NCBI GenBank assembly: GCA_020633555.1 | Contig: JACKDL010000050.1 | Coordinates: 1-32,179 of the forward strand | Source: Myxococcales bacterium | GTDB lineage: Bacteria > Myxococcota_A > Bradymonadia > UBA7976 > UBA1532 | DNA: 32,179 bases | Direction: 5' to 3' | In this document: positions 1 through 7,599 of the stretch, in pieces | How the letters are laid out: each line of letters begins with the position of its first letter | How positions within the stretch are numbered: the stretch's first letter is position 1 | Program-made: the position numbers and the translations under genes | Notes under the pieces: generated by a model | Database searches by the model: none | Told to the model about the DNA's origin: nothing | The model's input: the letters and a program-made list of their open reading frames with translations, nothing else

Positions 1-122
1 TGCTGGGCGGCGGGCTGGGTGCCTGGCTGGGCAGCCGCTACACCGAGGACGACGCCCCGGAGCAAGCACGCTGGCAGCTCGTGCCCCGGCCCGACGGGCT
101 GGCGGCCATGGGCACCTTCTGA
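1..122 (+). CDS. C-terminal tail of an unidentified protein (partial)
   Basis: The window opens inside an open frame (codons from base 3) ending in TGA at 120-122. About 39 residues remain: a Gly-rich stretch (LGGGLGAWLGSRY), an acidic patch and an end in LAAMGTF. The Gly-rich stretch could close a membrane helix or a nucleotide-binding loop, but the fragment is too short to assign a family. It converges on the minus-strand lipoprotein gene, with 43 nt between the two stop codons. The call rests on frame, codon bias and the convergent layout only. Confidence 0.5.
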   Translation, partial: LGGGLGAWLGSRYTEDDAPEQARWQLVPRPDGLAAMGTF

Positions 123-165
123 TCCAGAGGCGGCCGTCAGCCGTCGCAGGCGCGCCCGACCGACC

Positions 166-1731
166 TCAGCGACACCAGTAGCCCAGGCCGTCGCCGCTCT
201 CGGGCGTGCAGGCCTTGCCGAACCAGGTGCAGTCCACCGCGAAGCTGGCGCTGTTCTCGCACCAGATGGCCACGTTGGCCTGGCAGGTGCCCACGAAGCC
301 GGCGGCGGGGCACTGGGGCAGGTTGCGGGGCGTGGCGGACTCCAAAGGTACGCAGGCGGCCTGCCGGCCCGCGCCGACGCCACAGGGCTGACCAAAGGCG
401 GCGCAGTCGGCCGCCTGCACCACCCCATTCACGCAGCGCAGCGCCAGCCCGTCCTCGCAGCGGCCGGAAGCCCCCACCCCCAGCTCACCGCAGGCCACGC
501 CCGAGGCGGCCGGGGGATCGGCCGGCAGGCCGGGCACGGGGTCCTCGGCGGGGGCCGCGGGCTCCTCGGCCGGGTCCTCGGCGGGGGGCACCGGATCCTG
601 CGGGGCAGGCTCGGGCGCGGGGGCGGCGCCGGGATCGCGCACGCAGACCGGCGCGCGGCGAGCGCTCGACCCGCTGCTGCCCACGTAGCGGTCGGTGTCT
701 CGCAGCCGGTAGCCGGGCAGGCCCTGGCACTGCTGGTTGTCGCTGTCGCCGTACACCGTGCACAGGCCGCCGCCCGAGCCATCCAGGTGCTCCGCGGCCA
801 CGCAGAAGGTGGTGGCGTAGCCGTCGCGATCCGGGCAGGTGCCGGCGCAGGCCTGGGTGCAGATGCCGCCCTCGCAGCGGCCGCCCGCGTAGCTGCATAC
901 CGCGTCGTTGGCGCACGGGGTGCCGATCCACGCGGGCCGGGCCGCAGGGGGCGCGGCGGGGTCATCGGCCCCCACGTTCACCGGACCCAGCGTAGCGAAG
1001 TGCTGGGCGTGGCGGCGGGTGACGTTCCACACCAGCCAGTTGCCCCCCTGCCCCTCGAGCACCCAGGGGGTGTAGGCGTAGAGGCTGGCCGTGGCGTGGT
1101 TGGCGGGGGTCACGGTGATGGGGTCAAGCGTGCGCTTGCCCACGCCCCGCACCCACAGGCCGTCGCCATTCACCGAGCCGTCGTACCAGCGGCGCAGGGT
1201 CTGCGCAGCACACTCGATCTGCCGGTCGAGCCCACGGCGGCTCTCGGCGCAGGCCCGCCCGTCGGGGCAGCCGCAGCCGAACGCGAAGTCCACCGCATTG
1301 CCGCCGGGGCTGCGAGTCTTCGAGATGAGCCCCTTCTCCACCTGCATGCGGGCGATCATGACGATGGGGTTGATACCGTGGGCCCGTGAACCGCGCACGA
1401 TGGCCTCGGCGGCGCTCACGCCGTTGACCCGCACGTCGGCCAGGAAGCAGCGCTGCCCGCCGCCATAGGGCGAGCGCTCCAGGAAGGCCTGCACCTGCGC
1501 GGCGCTGACCGCGTCGACGGCGTTGAAGAACGCGTCGTCCATGACGCGGTTGCGGGTGAAGGTGTCGGGCAGGCCCTGCACCGCCGCCTTGCTCAGCAGC
1601 GCGGGCTCCAGATCCTCGGCGGCGGCGTGCCCGATGAGGTCGTCCCCGGTGCGCGCTGCGGTGGGCTCGTCCACGTCCGAGCAGGCGAAGGCCAGCAGCC
1701 CCAGCGCGATGACGATGATCCGGCGTGCCAT
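166..1731 (-). CDS. Secreted lipoprotein: lysozyme-like domain plus Cys-rich repeats
   Basis: A 521-aa predicted lipoprotein: basic start, hydrophobic core and lipobox ending AFAC (Cys17). Residues about 70-250 (VSAAQVQAFLE, GSRAHGINPIVMIARMQVEKG) resemble a domain common in secreted actinobacterial and clostridial proteins, where a pattern like NP-x-hh-hxx-x-Q-x-E-x-GL suggests a lysozyme-like fold; Glu in QVEKG would be the candidate catalytic acid (inference). A Cys-rich region (275-345), a Pro/Glu/Asp linker (365-410) and two tandem six-cysteine modules (about 415-521) follow. It probably sits on the cell surface or in the periplasm. The ATG is preceded by a G-rich SD-like stretch at 1737-1742. 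Enzymatic activity is uncertain. Confidence 0.75.
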   Translation of the reverse strand: MARRIIVIALGLLAFACSDVDEPTAARTGDDLIGHAAAEDLEPALLSKAAVQGLPDTFTRNRVMDDAFFNAVDAVSAAQVQAFLERSPYGGGQRCFLADVRVNGVSAAEAIVRGSRAHGINPIVMIARMQVEKGLISKTRSPGGNAVDFAFGCGCPDGRACAESRRGLDRQIECAAQTLRRWYDGSVNGDGLWVRGVGKRTLDPITVTPANHATASLYAYTPWVLEGQGGNWLVWNVTRRHAQHFATLGPVNVGADDPAAPPAARPAWIGTPCANDAVCSYAGGRCEGGICTQACAGTCPDRDGYATTFCVAAEHLDGSGGGLCTVYGDSDNQQCQGLPGYRLRDTDRYVGSSGSSARRAPVCVRDPGAAPAPEPAPQDPVPPAEDPAEEPAAPAEDPVPGLPADPPAASGVACGELGVGASGRCEDGLALRCVNGVVQAADCAAFGQPCGVGAGRQAACVPLESATPRNLPQCPAAGFVGTCQANVAIWCENSASFAVDCTWFGKACTPESGDGLGYWCR

Positions 1732-1847
1732 GGTGTCCCCCCGCGTGTCTTCCCTCGCGATGAAGCAAGGGGTGTGCCGCTGGGAGGCGCCTGCCGCGGC
1801 GCGCGATGGGGCCGGCGAACCGGGGCACGCAGGTCACACCGGGGTCG

Positions 1848-2381
1848 TCAGCTCCCCGGGTACCAGCGGGTGTCCGCCGGCTCGGTCACGTGGTTCAGCT
1901 CGACCCAGTAGTTGTCGGGCGCCACCAGGATGGCCACGTCGTGGCGGAACTCGCCGGCCTTGATGCGATCGAGGGTGAGCGGCGGGCGGATGTAGTCGGT
2001 CTCGAGGTACTTGTGGCCTTCGTACTCGCCCTTCTCCTGGGTCATGCGCTGCAGCTCGCGCACCCGCGCCGGCGTGAGCACGAACTGCGCGCCCTTGGCC
2101 TCGAGATCGGCGATGGCCTTGTCCATGTCGTGGACCCGGATGCCCAGGTGGCTGCGGAACAGCCACTCCTCGCCGGGGCCCGGTGGCGGCACGAAGTCGG
2201 GATCCTCGCGGAAGATGAGGCTGATGCCGCACACCATCATGCGGGTGAAGCGCAGGCCCATCATTCGCCCCCGGAAGATGGTCTGGGCGTCGAACAGCCG
2301 GGTCCAGAACTCTTCCTGCGCGTCCACATCGCGGGTGGGCAGGGACATCTCCACAAACTGGTACTCGTTGAAACCGCTCAT
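1848..2381 (-). CDS. VOC (glyoxalase/bleomycin-resistance fold) family protein
   Basis: A 177-aa cytoplasmic protein with vicinal-oxygen-chelate layout: an N-terminal beta-alpha unit (FVEMSLPTRDVDAQEEFWTRLFDA), a central strand set (GLRFTRMMVCGISLIFRED) and a second unit opening LGIRVHDMDKAIADLEAKGA. The last strand (YWVELNHV) carries the Glu that often ligates metal in this superfamily. The substrate cannot be told: VOC proteins include glyoxalases, dioxygenases and resistance proteins. It lies between two secreted-protein genes with no pathway partner, and a 9-bp hairpin separates it from the upstream DUF882 gene. The SD sequence is weak. Confidence 0.75.
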   Translation of the reverse strand: MSGFNEYQFVEMSLPTRDVDAQEEFWTRLFDAQTIFRGRMMGLRFTRMMVCGISLIFREDPDFVPPPGPGEEWLFRSHLGIRVHDMDKAIADLEAKGAQFVLTPARVRELQRMTQEKGEYEGHKYLETDYIRPPLTLDRIKAGEFRHDVAILVAPDNYWVELNHVTEPADTRWYPGS

Positions 2382-2422
2382 CGGGCGCCCCGTCGGGTCG
2401 AGGTTGAGGGTCGAGGTCGACC

Positions 2423-2442
2423 CGGGCCCCGGGCGGGGCCCG
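2423..2442 (-). terminator. GC hairpin between DUF882 and VOC genes
   Basis: A perfect 9-bp inverted repeat (CGGGCCCCG, 2-nt spacer, CGGGGCCCG) begins 3 nt after the DUF882 stop codon on the minus strand. No T tract follows, so it could be a weak terminator, a 3'-end stabiliser or chance in a GC-rich region. Confidence 0.4.
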
Positions 2443-2444
2443 CG

Positions 2445-3242
2445 TCACTTCCTCGACCGCTCCGGCGCCGGGCTCTTGGCCCGGGTCTGGGCGGCCCCAG
2501 GGTCAGCGGGCGGCTTGGAAGCCGAGGGCGCGGGAGCCGAGCCCTCCTTGCCCGAACGCCCGGCCGCCGAGCGCTTCCTGGCGGGCTTGGTCGAGCGCCT
2601 TCGGGCGGGCTTGGTCGAGCGCTTTCGGGCGGGCTTGGCCGAGCGCTTCTTCACAGGCTTCGGACGGCGCTGCGAGACGCCCTCGCGGTACTGGGCCTCT
2701 TCGCCCGGCCCCGAGTCGTCGATCCAGTAGTAGGACTTGGGGCGGACGTCCATGTGCACGAAGCGGGACGTGGGGTAGTAGCCCAGGCCCACGCCCTTGA
2801 ACCTGGTCTTGCAGAACTCCCACACGACCTTGGGCTCCACGCCCTCGACACGGAAGTCCACGGCCACGCCCTTCCGGTGCCGGCTGGACGCCCGCTCCTT
2901 GGCGCGGAAGCCGCTGACAATCTCCAGGGGGCGGTCGAAGTGGTGTGCCACCAGGTACAGGTTCCAGATCAGGGCCTCGGGCACCGGGTGGCTCTTGTCG
3001 TGGCGCCAGTCGCGCAGGTAGCGGCGGAAGACCTTGTGGGCTTGCTTGCTGACGCGGCGCTTGCGGGGATCGCTGCCCTTGAACAGGGCCAGCCGATCCA
3101 CCCGCTCCTTGGTGTTCACGTGCCGCAGATCCACGGTGCCGGGCCGCAGGCGGGTCTTGTGGCCGCGGGCTTGCGCCGCGCATCCCCCGAGAGACAGCGC
3201 GCAGAGCAGGATGGCCAGCAGCGGGGTGAACAGGCTACGCAT
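2445..3242 (-). CDS. DUF882/YcbK-like M15 peptidase lipoprotein with basic tail
   Basis: A 265-aa protein with a lipobox (SLGGC, Cys21). Residues 85-175 match the DUF882/YcbK branch of the M15 (VanX/DacA-like) metallopeptidases: EIVSGFRAKE, then SSRHRKGVAVDFRV with candidate zinc ligands His122 and Asp129, then GLGYYPTSRFVHMDV with His163. Family members are linked to peptidoglycan trimming at cross-bridges. Unusual is the C-terminal tail (about 195-265): 8-residue repeats of the KPARKRST type encoded by a 24-bp DNA repeat, then an Ala/Pro/Ser-rich end. The very basic tail could bind anionic wall polymers or LPS (inference). It lies 50 nt downstream of the M81 peptidase gene, possibly in one transcript. 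Confidence 0.8.
   Translation of the reverse strand: MRSLFTPLLAILLCALSLGGCAAQARGHKTRLRPGTVDLRHVNTKERVDRLALFKGSDPRKRRVSKQAHKVFRRYLRDWRHDKSHPVPEALIWNLYLVAHHFDRPLEIVSGFRAKERASSRHRKGVAVDFRVEGVEPKVVWEFCKTRFKGVGLGYYPTSRFVHMDVRPKSYYWIDDSGPGEEAQYREGVSQRRPKPVKKRSAKPARKRSTKPARRRSTKPARKRSAAGRSGKEGSAPAPSASKPPADPGAAQTRAKSPAPERSRK
2569..2664 (-). repeat. 24-bp tandem repeat encoding KPARKRST-type units
   Basis: Three near-identical 24-bp units (2569-2592, 2593-2616, 2617-2640) and a fourth degenerate one (2641-2664, read as KPVKKRS). All stay in frame and form the basic tail of the DUF882 lipoprotein. Confidence 0.85.
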
Positions 3243-3292
3243 GGGCGCCCACGATGCGCGCGCTCAGGGGGGTATTCAAGTGTGGGTCGTCC

Positions 3293-4816
3293 TCACGCCG
3301 CCGGCCGCGGCACCAGGCCCCGCCGCATCCGGTCGATGGGGCGCCAGGCCGTCACCGGGTCGAAGGGGTGCACGGGGTCCAGGAAGCTCAGCTCGCGGGC
3401 GGCGTCGAAGTCGCTGACCCCCTGCGTGCGCACGTACACCGCCCGCCGGTGGTACGGCAGGAAGTAGAGCAAGAACGGGAACAGGCTCTTCACCACCACG
3501 GCGTCGGCCTTCATGGGGTCGAGCCCCACGTCCTTGTAGAAGGCCGGCTTCATGGCCAGGGGCTGCCCCTCGGTGACCACCAGCTTCAGCGCGCCCAGGT
3601 CGAGCACCGCCACCCGCCCGAAGGGCTCGGTGGGCAACTTGCGCAGCAGCGTGCCCTCCACCGGCAGCGGCGGGTTGCGGGCGGGGTCCAGCTTGCCCGC
3701 CAGCGTGACCTGCACCCGCTCGCCTTCGGGGGTGCCCCAGATCTGGTCGATGACACCGGCGTCGCGGATGGGCGCGTAGCTCACCAGATCCGTGGCTTCG
3801 AGCAGGGCCTTCACCAGGTGTGGGCTCTCACCGGCCGCCCCGGTGCCCACCACGTCGCTGGCGTCGCAAAGCGTCACCGTGCCGATGGCCCGCGCCAGGC
3901 GCGCCCTGCGGACCTTCGCCAGGGCCTCGGCCGGCCCGGGGAACTCGGGGGGCATGACGTCGCGCACCCCCCACGCCAGGTCCGCCAGCTCCTCGGCGAG
4001 CTGCTCGGCCAGCTCGGGGGCGTCGTCGGTGATGACGTGGGTGGACCACCCGATCTCGGGGGAGTCGTTCCACAGGTGGACCATGAAGAGGCTGCAGTAC
4101 AGCACTCGGGGATCCTTCTCGAGCTGCTTCATGCGCCGGAACAACGGGCGCATGGTGGGCAAAAAGTCCACAGTGGTGCCGCCGCCCAGGATCAGCGGCA
4201 GGCTGCGCCACGCCCGGGTGGGCCGCACCTGCCCCTTGAGCTGCCGGATGAGGATGCGCCCGCAGCGCTCGCCCACCTTGGCGTGGTCCCGGTGGGGGTT
4301 GGTGCGGTAGGCGCAGATCAGGTCCATGGCGGCCACCTTCTCGCGCGAGAGGTTGGCGTGCAGGTCCATGGTCACGGCCACCGGCTTGTCGCCCAGCACC
4401 GTGCGCGCGGCCGCCACCAGCGCCGCCTCGGGCTCGGCCTGCCCGTCGGCGTTCATGGCGCCGTGCAGCACCAGGAACAGGGCGTCCACGGGGCCCGCGG
4501 CTTCCAGCTCGGCCACCAGGCGGTCGCGCAGGGTGGCGAAGCACTCGGCCGAAAGCGGCCCGTTGGGCACGGCCCACGCGCTGAACAGGGGCACGGCCTC
4601 GACGCCCCCCTCGGCCTCGACGGCGCGGATGAACCCCGACAGCTCGGCGTTCTTCAGGAAGCCCGGCGCCTCGTAGCCACCCTTCTGGCAGTTGGCGTGC
4701 AGCTCGGCGCCCGCGAACAAGTGCGTACGCTCGAAGTCGGCCAGCTCGGTGCGCACCGGCGACAGGGCGTTGGTTTCCTGGGCGATGCGGGCGTAGGCGA
4801 TGCGCAGGCGCGCCAT
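3293..4816 (-). CDS. M81 family metallopeptidase (MlrC-like)
   Basis: A 507-aa protein matching the M81/MlrC family (microcystinase C-like zinc peptidases) over its whole length. Seen: the opening RIAYARIAQETNALSP typical of the family, VLHGAM (His118), MDLHANLS (Asp151, His153) and YRTNPHRDH (His175) as probable metal ligands, and a C-terminal half with AGVIDQIWGTPEGE. Known members cleave linear peptides; the natural substrate outside microcystin degraders is usually unknown. There is no signal peptide, so it is cytoplasmic. The ATG at 4816 is chosen because the family motif begins directly there; the open frame runs further upstream without similarity. A TACTCT -10-like box lies 35 nt upstream. 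It is divergent from the 4944 cassette. Confidence 0.85.
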   Translation of the reverse strand: MARLRIAYARIAQETNALSPVRTELADFERTHLFAGAELHANCQKGGYEAPGFLKNAELSGFIRAVEAEGGVEAVPLFSAWAVPNGPLSAECFATLRDRLVAELEAAGPVDALFLVLHGAMNADGQAEPEAALVAAARTVLGDKPVAVTMDLHANLSREKVAAMDLICAYRTNPHRDHAKVGERCGRILIRQLKGQVRPTRAWRSLPLILGGGTTVDFLPTMRPLFRRMKQLEKDPRVLYCSLFMVHLWNDSPEIGWSTHVITDDAPELAEQLAEELADLAWGVRDVMPPEFPGPAEALAKVRRARLARAIGTVTLCDASDVVGTGAAGESPHLVKALLEATDLVSYAPIRDAGVIDQIWGTPEGERVQVTLAGKLDPARNPPLPVEGTLLRKLPTEPFGRVAVLDLGALKLVVTEGQPLAMKPAFYKDVGLDPMKADAVVVKSLFPFLLYFLPYHRRAVYVRTQGVSDFDAARELSFLDPVHPFDPVTAWRPIDRMRRGLVPRPAA

Positions 4817-4850
4817 GGCTGCGGCTCCTGGGTGGTGCAGTGACCGGTGG

Positions 4851-4856
4851 AGAGTA
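4851..4856 (-). promoter_or_regulatory. Putative -10 box (TACTCT) for the M81 gene
   Basis: GC-TACTCT-CC on the minus strand, 35 nt upstream of the M81 ATG. It resembles four other TAnnnT boxes at gene or operon starts in this window. No convincing -35 is visible. Confidence 0.35.
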
Positions 4857-4887
4857 GCGGGCCCGCGCCCGGCGGGAAATGGACGGC

Positions 4888-4925
4888 TCGGGGGGCCCCT
4901 GGCATGCTCGCGCCAGCTCCCCCGA
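4888..4925 (+). promoter_or_regulatory. Leader hairpin ahead of the 4944 cassette
   Basis: An imperfect two-part inverted repeat: outer TCGGGGG/CCCCCGA and inner CTGGC (4899-4903)/GCCAG (4912-4916) with an 8-nt loop. It ends 8 nt before the GGAGAAGG ribosome site (4933-4940) of the first cassette gene. It could be an operator or a translation-modulating leader. Confidence 0.3.
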
Positions 4926-4943
4926 ACTCGCCGGAGAAGGCCC

Positions 4944-5261
4944 ATGGATCTCAAGAGCCTCGTGGACAAGCTGAAGGCCCAGGGCGCCGATCTGACCACC
5001 TTGAAGATCGAGACCAAGGTGGTGGGCACCACCGGCCGGGCCCGCGCCCTGCGCACCACCATCGACCTCATCGACGGCGACATCGTCAACGAGGTGCACG
5101 CCGACTTCCTCACCGGCGATCTGGAGCAGCTCCGCGCCTTCCACGGCGAGCAGGTGTCGAAGGCCGAGGGCATCGTGGCGGCGCGCATCGAGATGCTGAA
5201 GGCCATCCTGGGCAAGCTGGGCGAGCTGCTCGCCGACGAGCCCGAGACCGACGAGAGCTGA
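4944..5261 (+). CDS. Small protein of an unrecognised three-gene module family, member 1
   Basis: A 105-aa soluble protein with no family I recognise. It opens with GADLTTLKIETKVVG and then has LRTTIDLIDGDIVNEVHADFLTGDL followed by a helical segment to about residue 95 and an acidic end. The second part aligns by eye with the C-terminus of the next protein and the N-terminal half of the third: R/Q-T/S-x-I/V-Q/D-L-x-DGD-h, then about 10 residues to a His-x-E/Q-x-V helix. It looks like the minimal form of a shared module. The ATG at 4944 has a good SD (GGAGAAGG). Seven nt separate its stop from the next start. Role unknown. Confidence 0.75.
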   Translation: MDLKSLVDKLKAQGADLTTLKIETKVVGTTGRARALRTTIDLIDGDIVNEVHADFLTGDLEQLRAFHGEQVSKAEGIVAARIEMLKAILGKLGELLADEPETDES

Positions 5262-5268
5262 CGGCCCC

Positions 5269-6081
5269 TTGGCGGCGAAGAAGCCCCTGTTCCCGCGGCT
5301 CGAGCGCTTCCGCGAGAGCGTGCGCGGCATCGTCGAGGACCTGACCACCCTCGAGATCAACACCTGCGTCAAAGACAGCATGACCGGCGGCAAGATGCCC
5401 GAGCCGCCCCATGTGCTGCTGGACGTGGCGAAGGAGTACGCCGGCTGGCTGGCCGACCGCGGCGTGCCCGTGGGCTACTTCTTCCACCCCAACGTGCGCG
5501 ACCTGGCGAGCCTGCGCAGCGGCCCGCCCGAGGGCCCCGAGGACCACAGCTTCGACGACGAGCGGCTGACCAACGGCCCCGAGACGTTCCTGCGGGTGCG
5601 CTACGCCGCGCGCTACGGGCGCAAGCAGCTCGAGGCCAAAGGCGACGCCAGCCTGGACGACCTGATCCTGTGCGACCGCATCAAGGGCAACTGCGATCAG
5701 CTCAAGGGCCTGCTCACCCGCCTCGCCCAGCACCACCAGGGCGACGACAAGTACCCCGCCACCATCGGGGTGACCCGCCAGCAGCTCATGTCCAACGGCA
5801 CCGCCCGGCACCCGCTGCACCTGGACGCCCAGGACCGCACCACCCTGCGCAAGATCTGGGAGCTGGGCTGCGAGCGGGTGGTCATGCAGTCGGTGGTGCA
5901 GCTCGACGGCGACGTCATCACCCGCGTGGTGCCCGACGTGGCGCGGGGCAAGCGGGCGGCGCTGGTGCAGATCCACGAGCAGAGCGTGGGGGTCGCCCTG
6001 CGCACCTGGACCACCCTGTTGGACGTGGTGGAGCGCCTGCTCGGCGCCCTGGGCGGCCGCGGCGGCGGGGATGGGGCGTAG
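5269..6081 (+). CDS. Unrecognised three-gene module family, member 2
   Basis: A 270-aa soluble protein of unknown function. Near the N-terminus VEDLTTLEINTCV echoes DLTTLKIETKV of the preceding protein. The middle (about 45-195) is unique, with a possible catalytic or binding segment (LILCDRIKGNCDQLKGLLTRLAQHH). The C-terminal ~65 residues carry MQSVVQLDGDVITRVVPDVA, the module also present in both neighbours. The start is inferred as TTG at 5269: the frame opens there with a basic MAAKKP-like start just after the upstream stop, and no ATG lies near. The SD is poor, so it may depend on translational coupling. The stop codon overlaps the next gene's ATG. Confidence 0.65.
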   Translation: MAAKKPLFPRLERFRESVRGIVEDLTTLEINTCVKDSMTGGKMPEPPHVLLDVAKEYAGWLADRGVPVGYFFHPNVRDLASLRSGPPEGPEDHSFDDERLTNGPETFLRVRYAARYGRKQLEAKGDASLDDLILCDRIKGNCDQLKGLLTRLAQHHQGDDKYPATIGVTRQQLMSNGTARHPLHLDAQDRTTLRKIWELGCERVVMQSVVQLDGDVITRVVPDVARGKRAALVQIHEQSVGVALRTWTTLLDVVERLLGALGGRGGGDGA

Positions 6082-6610
6082 CGCCGGCCCGGGCCCGCTG
6101 CGGGCGCCGGCCCTGGTCCGCCAGATGCTGGACGAGGGCGGCCACGCCGTAGAGACCCTGGCCGACGGCCAGATCTGCCTGCGCACGGTGATCCAGCTCG
6201 ACGGCGACGTGCTCACCTTCGTCCGCCCCGACAAGCTCACCGACGCCGCGCTCCACGACCGCCACTTCGAGCGGGTGGCCGCGGTGCTGGCCGAGCTGAA
6301 GCTGTTGGGCACCGGCCTGAGCAAGGTGCTGCGCGGCCTGATGTGGCTGGGCCCCGTGGCCGAGGTGGCGCTGCTGACCCGCGAGGCCGTGGGCGAGGGC
6401 GAGTTTCACTGGGGGCAGGCCCTGTGGCAGGGGGGCTACGGGATGGGGCCGGCGCTGCTGACCGCCGGTGGCCTGGCCACCCGGCTGTACCTGCGACGCA
6501 AGCTGATCCGCTCCTTCCGGGCCGGGATGCGCCGGACCGTCCGCGACACCGTGCGCGGCGGCGTGAAGGCCGCCGCGCGCCGGTTCGCCGCTCGGCTCAA
6601 GGGCGGGTGA
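6071..6610 (+). CDS. Unrecognised three-gene module family, member 3, membrane-associated
   Basis: A 179-aa protein. Residues about 30-95 hold the shared module (CLRTVIQLDGDVLTFVRPDKLTD, then HFERVAAVLAELK). The second half turns hydrophobic and then strongly basic (a helix near YGMGPALLTAGGLATRLYLRRK, then Arg-rich FRAGMRRTVRD and KAAARRFAARLKGG), suggesting a single membrane anchor or peripheral association with a positive cytoplasmic tail. The ATG at 6071 overlaps the stop of member 2 by 11 nt, a sign of coupling. The 3' end overlaps the convergent methyltransferase gene by 14 nt. Function unknown. Confidence 0.65.
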   Translation: MGRSAGPGPLRAPALVRQMLDEGGHAVETLADGQICLRTVIQLDGDVLTFVRPDKLTDAALHDRHFERVAAVLAELKLLGTGLSKVLRGLMWLGPVAEVALLTREAVGEGEFHWGQALWQGGYGMGPALLTAGGLATRLYLRRKLIRSFRAGMRRTVRDTVRGGVKAAARRFAARLKGG

Positions 6611-7532
6611 AGACCGCCAGATCCCGCAGGATCGACGCGCTCATGCGGTGCGGCGCCTCGAAGGGCTGCGCGGCCAGCCCCGCGGCCTCGAAGGCCTCGA
6701 CCAGCGCCTCGCGCTTGGGCAGAAAGCGGTTGTAGATCAGCACCATGGCGCCACCGGGCTTGAGCAGCTCGGCCCACCCCGGCGCGCACTCGCGCAGCAC
6801 GGGCAGGGGGTCGCGGGTGCCCGTGGGGCCCACGTGCTGCACGCCGTAGGGCAGATCGGCGACGATCAGGTGGACCCGCTCCCCGCCCAGCAGCGCCGGG
6901 GCGTCGCGGGCGTCGCCGGTGATCAGCTTCAGGGCGCGCTCGCCAAAGCGGTACTCCAGGAACCGCCCCACGCCGTCCTTGCGCTTGGCGTGCACCGAAC
7001 CTTGCCGCTCCTGGTGCTTCAGCCGCTGCAGGGTGCACTGGCCCTTCACGTGGCGCTGGAAGTCCGGCAGCGCGCGGGGATCGTGCTCGATGCCGCGGGC
7101 CTCCAGGCCGTAGCGCGCCGCCCACAGCAGCGTGCTCCCCCGCCCCGCCATGGGGTCGAGCAGCTTGGGCGGCCCCTCGGCCCGGCAGTGGGCCAGGGCC
7201 ACGTTCAGCGCGAGTTGGGTGGCCAGCTCGTGGGTCTTGCCCCGGTACTTGGCGCCCCAGACCAGCTCCGCGGGCAGGGCAAAGCCGGGCTCGGCGTCCA
7301 CCAGCCGCAGGCCACCGCCCTCGGGGGCGAACACCGCCTGCACGGCCGCCAGGCGCAGCAGCGCCGGCGCCGCGTCCTCGGGCAGGCTCACGTCCAGGAA
7401 GGTCACCGACGCGCGGGCATCCACCCGGGGCTCGGCGGCGGGGAACACCGCCCCCACCTCGGCCAGGGCCACGGCCACCGTGTCGGCGAAGAACGCGCCC
7501 TCGGCGCGGGGATCGAGCAGCAGCTTCAGCAT
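6597..7532 (-). CDS. Trm11/UPF0020-like RNA methyltransferase
   Basis: A 311-aa Rossmann-fold methyltransferase. AdoMet-binding motif I is LLDPMAGRGSTLLWAARYG (about 125-142), motif II ends GIEHD, and the catalytic loop is IVADLPYGVQ (about 223-232), a D-L-P-Y variant of the DPPY/NPPY signature of N-methyltransferases acting on exocyclic amines. This matches the UPF0020/Trm11 group modifying guanine N2 in tRNA or rRNA. A basic insert (about 160-200: CTLQRLKHQERQGSVHAKRK) could contact RNA. No clear THUMP domain is seen in the short N-terminus. The ATG at 7532 begins where similarity starts. The gene is divergent from sppA with 67 nt between start codons. The target RNA is uncertain. Confidence 0.75.
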   Translation of the reverse strand: MLKLLLDPRAEGAFFADTVAVALAEVGAVFPAAEPRVDARASVTFLDVSLPEDAAPALLRLAAVQAVFAPEGGGLRLVDAEPGFALPAELVWGAKYRGKTHELATQLALNVALAHCRAEGPPKLLDPMAGRGSTLLWAARYGLEARGIEHDPRALPDFQRHVKGQCTLQRLKHQERQGSVHAKRKDGVGRFLEYRFGERALKLITGDARDAPALLGGERVHLIVADLPYGVQHVGPTGTRDPLPVLRECAPGWAELLKPGGAMVLIYNRFLPKREALVEAFEAAGLAAQPFEAPHRMSASILRDLAVFTRP

Positions 7533-7545
7533 GGCGCTACCATGC
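7529..7545. promoter_or_regulatory. Inverted repeat GCATGG-CGCTA-CCATGC
   Basis: A perfect 6-bp inverted repeat with a 5-nt spacer in the divergent methyltransferase/sppA region. Its left arm includes the methyltransferase start codon. It is a possible operator or a chance palindrome. Confidence 0.2.
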
Positions 7546-7599
7546 GCCCCACCCCGAGCAATTTGGAAGCCCCGGCCTTCCGGCCGGCGTCCCACGCCC

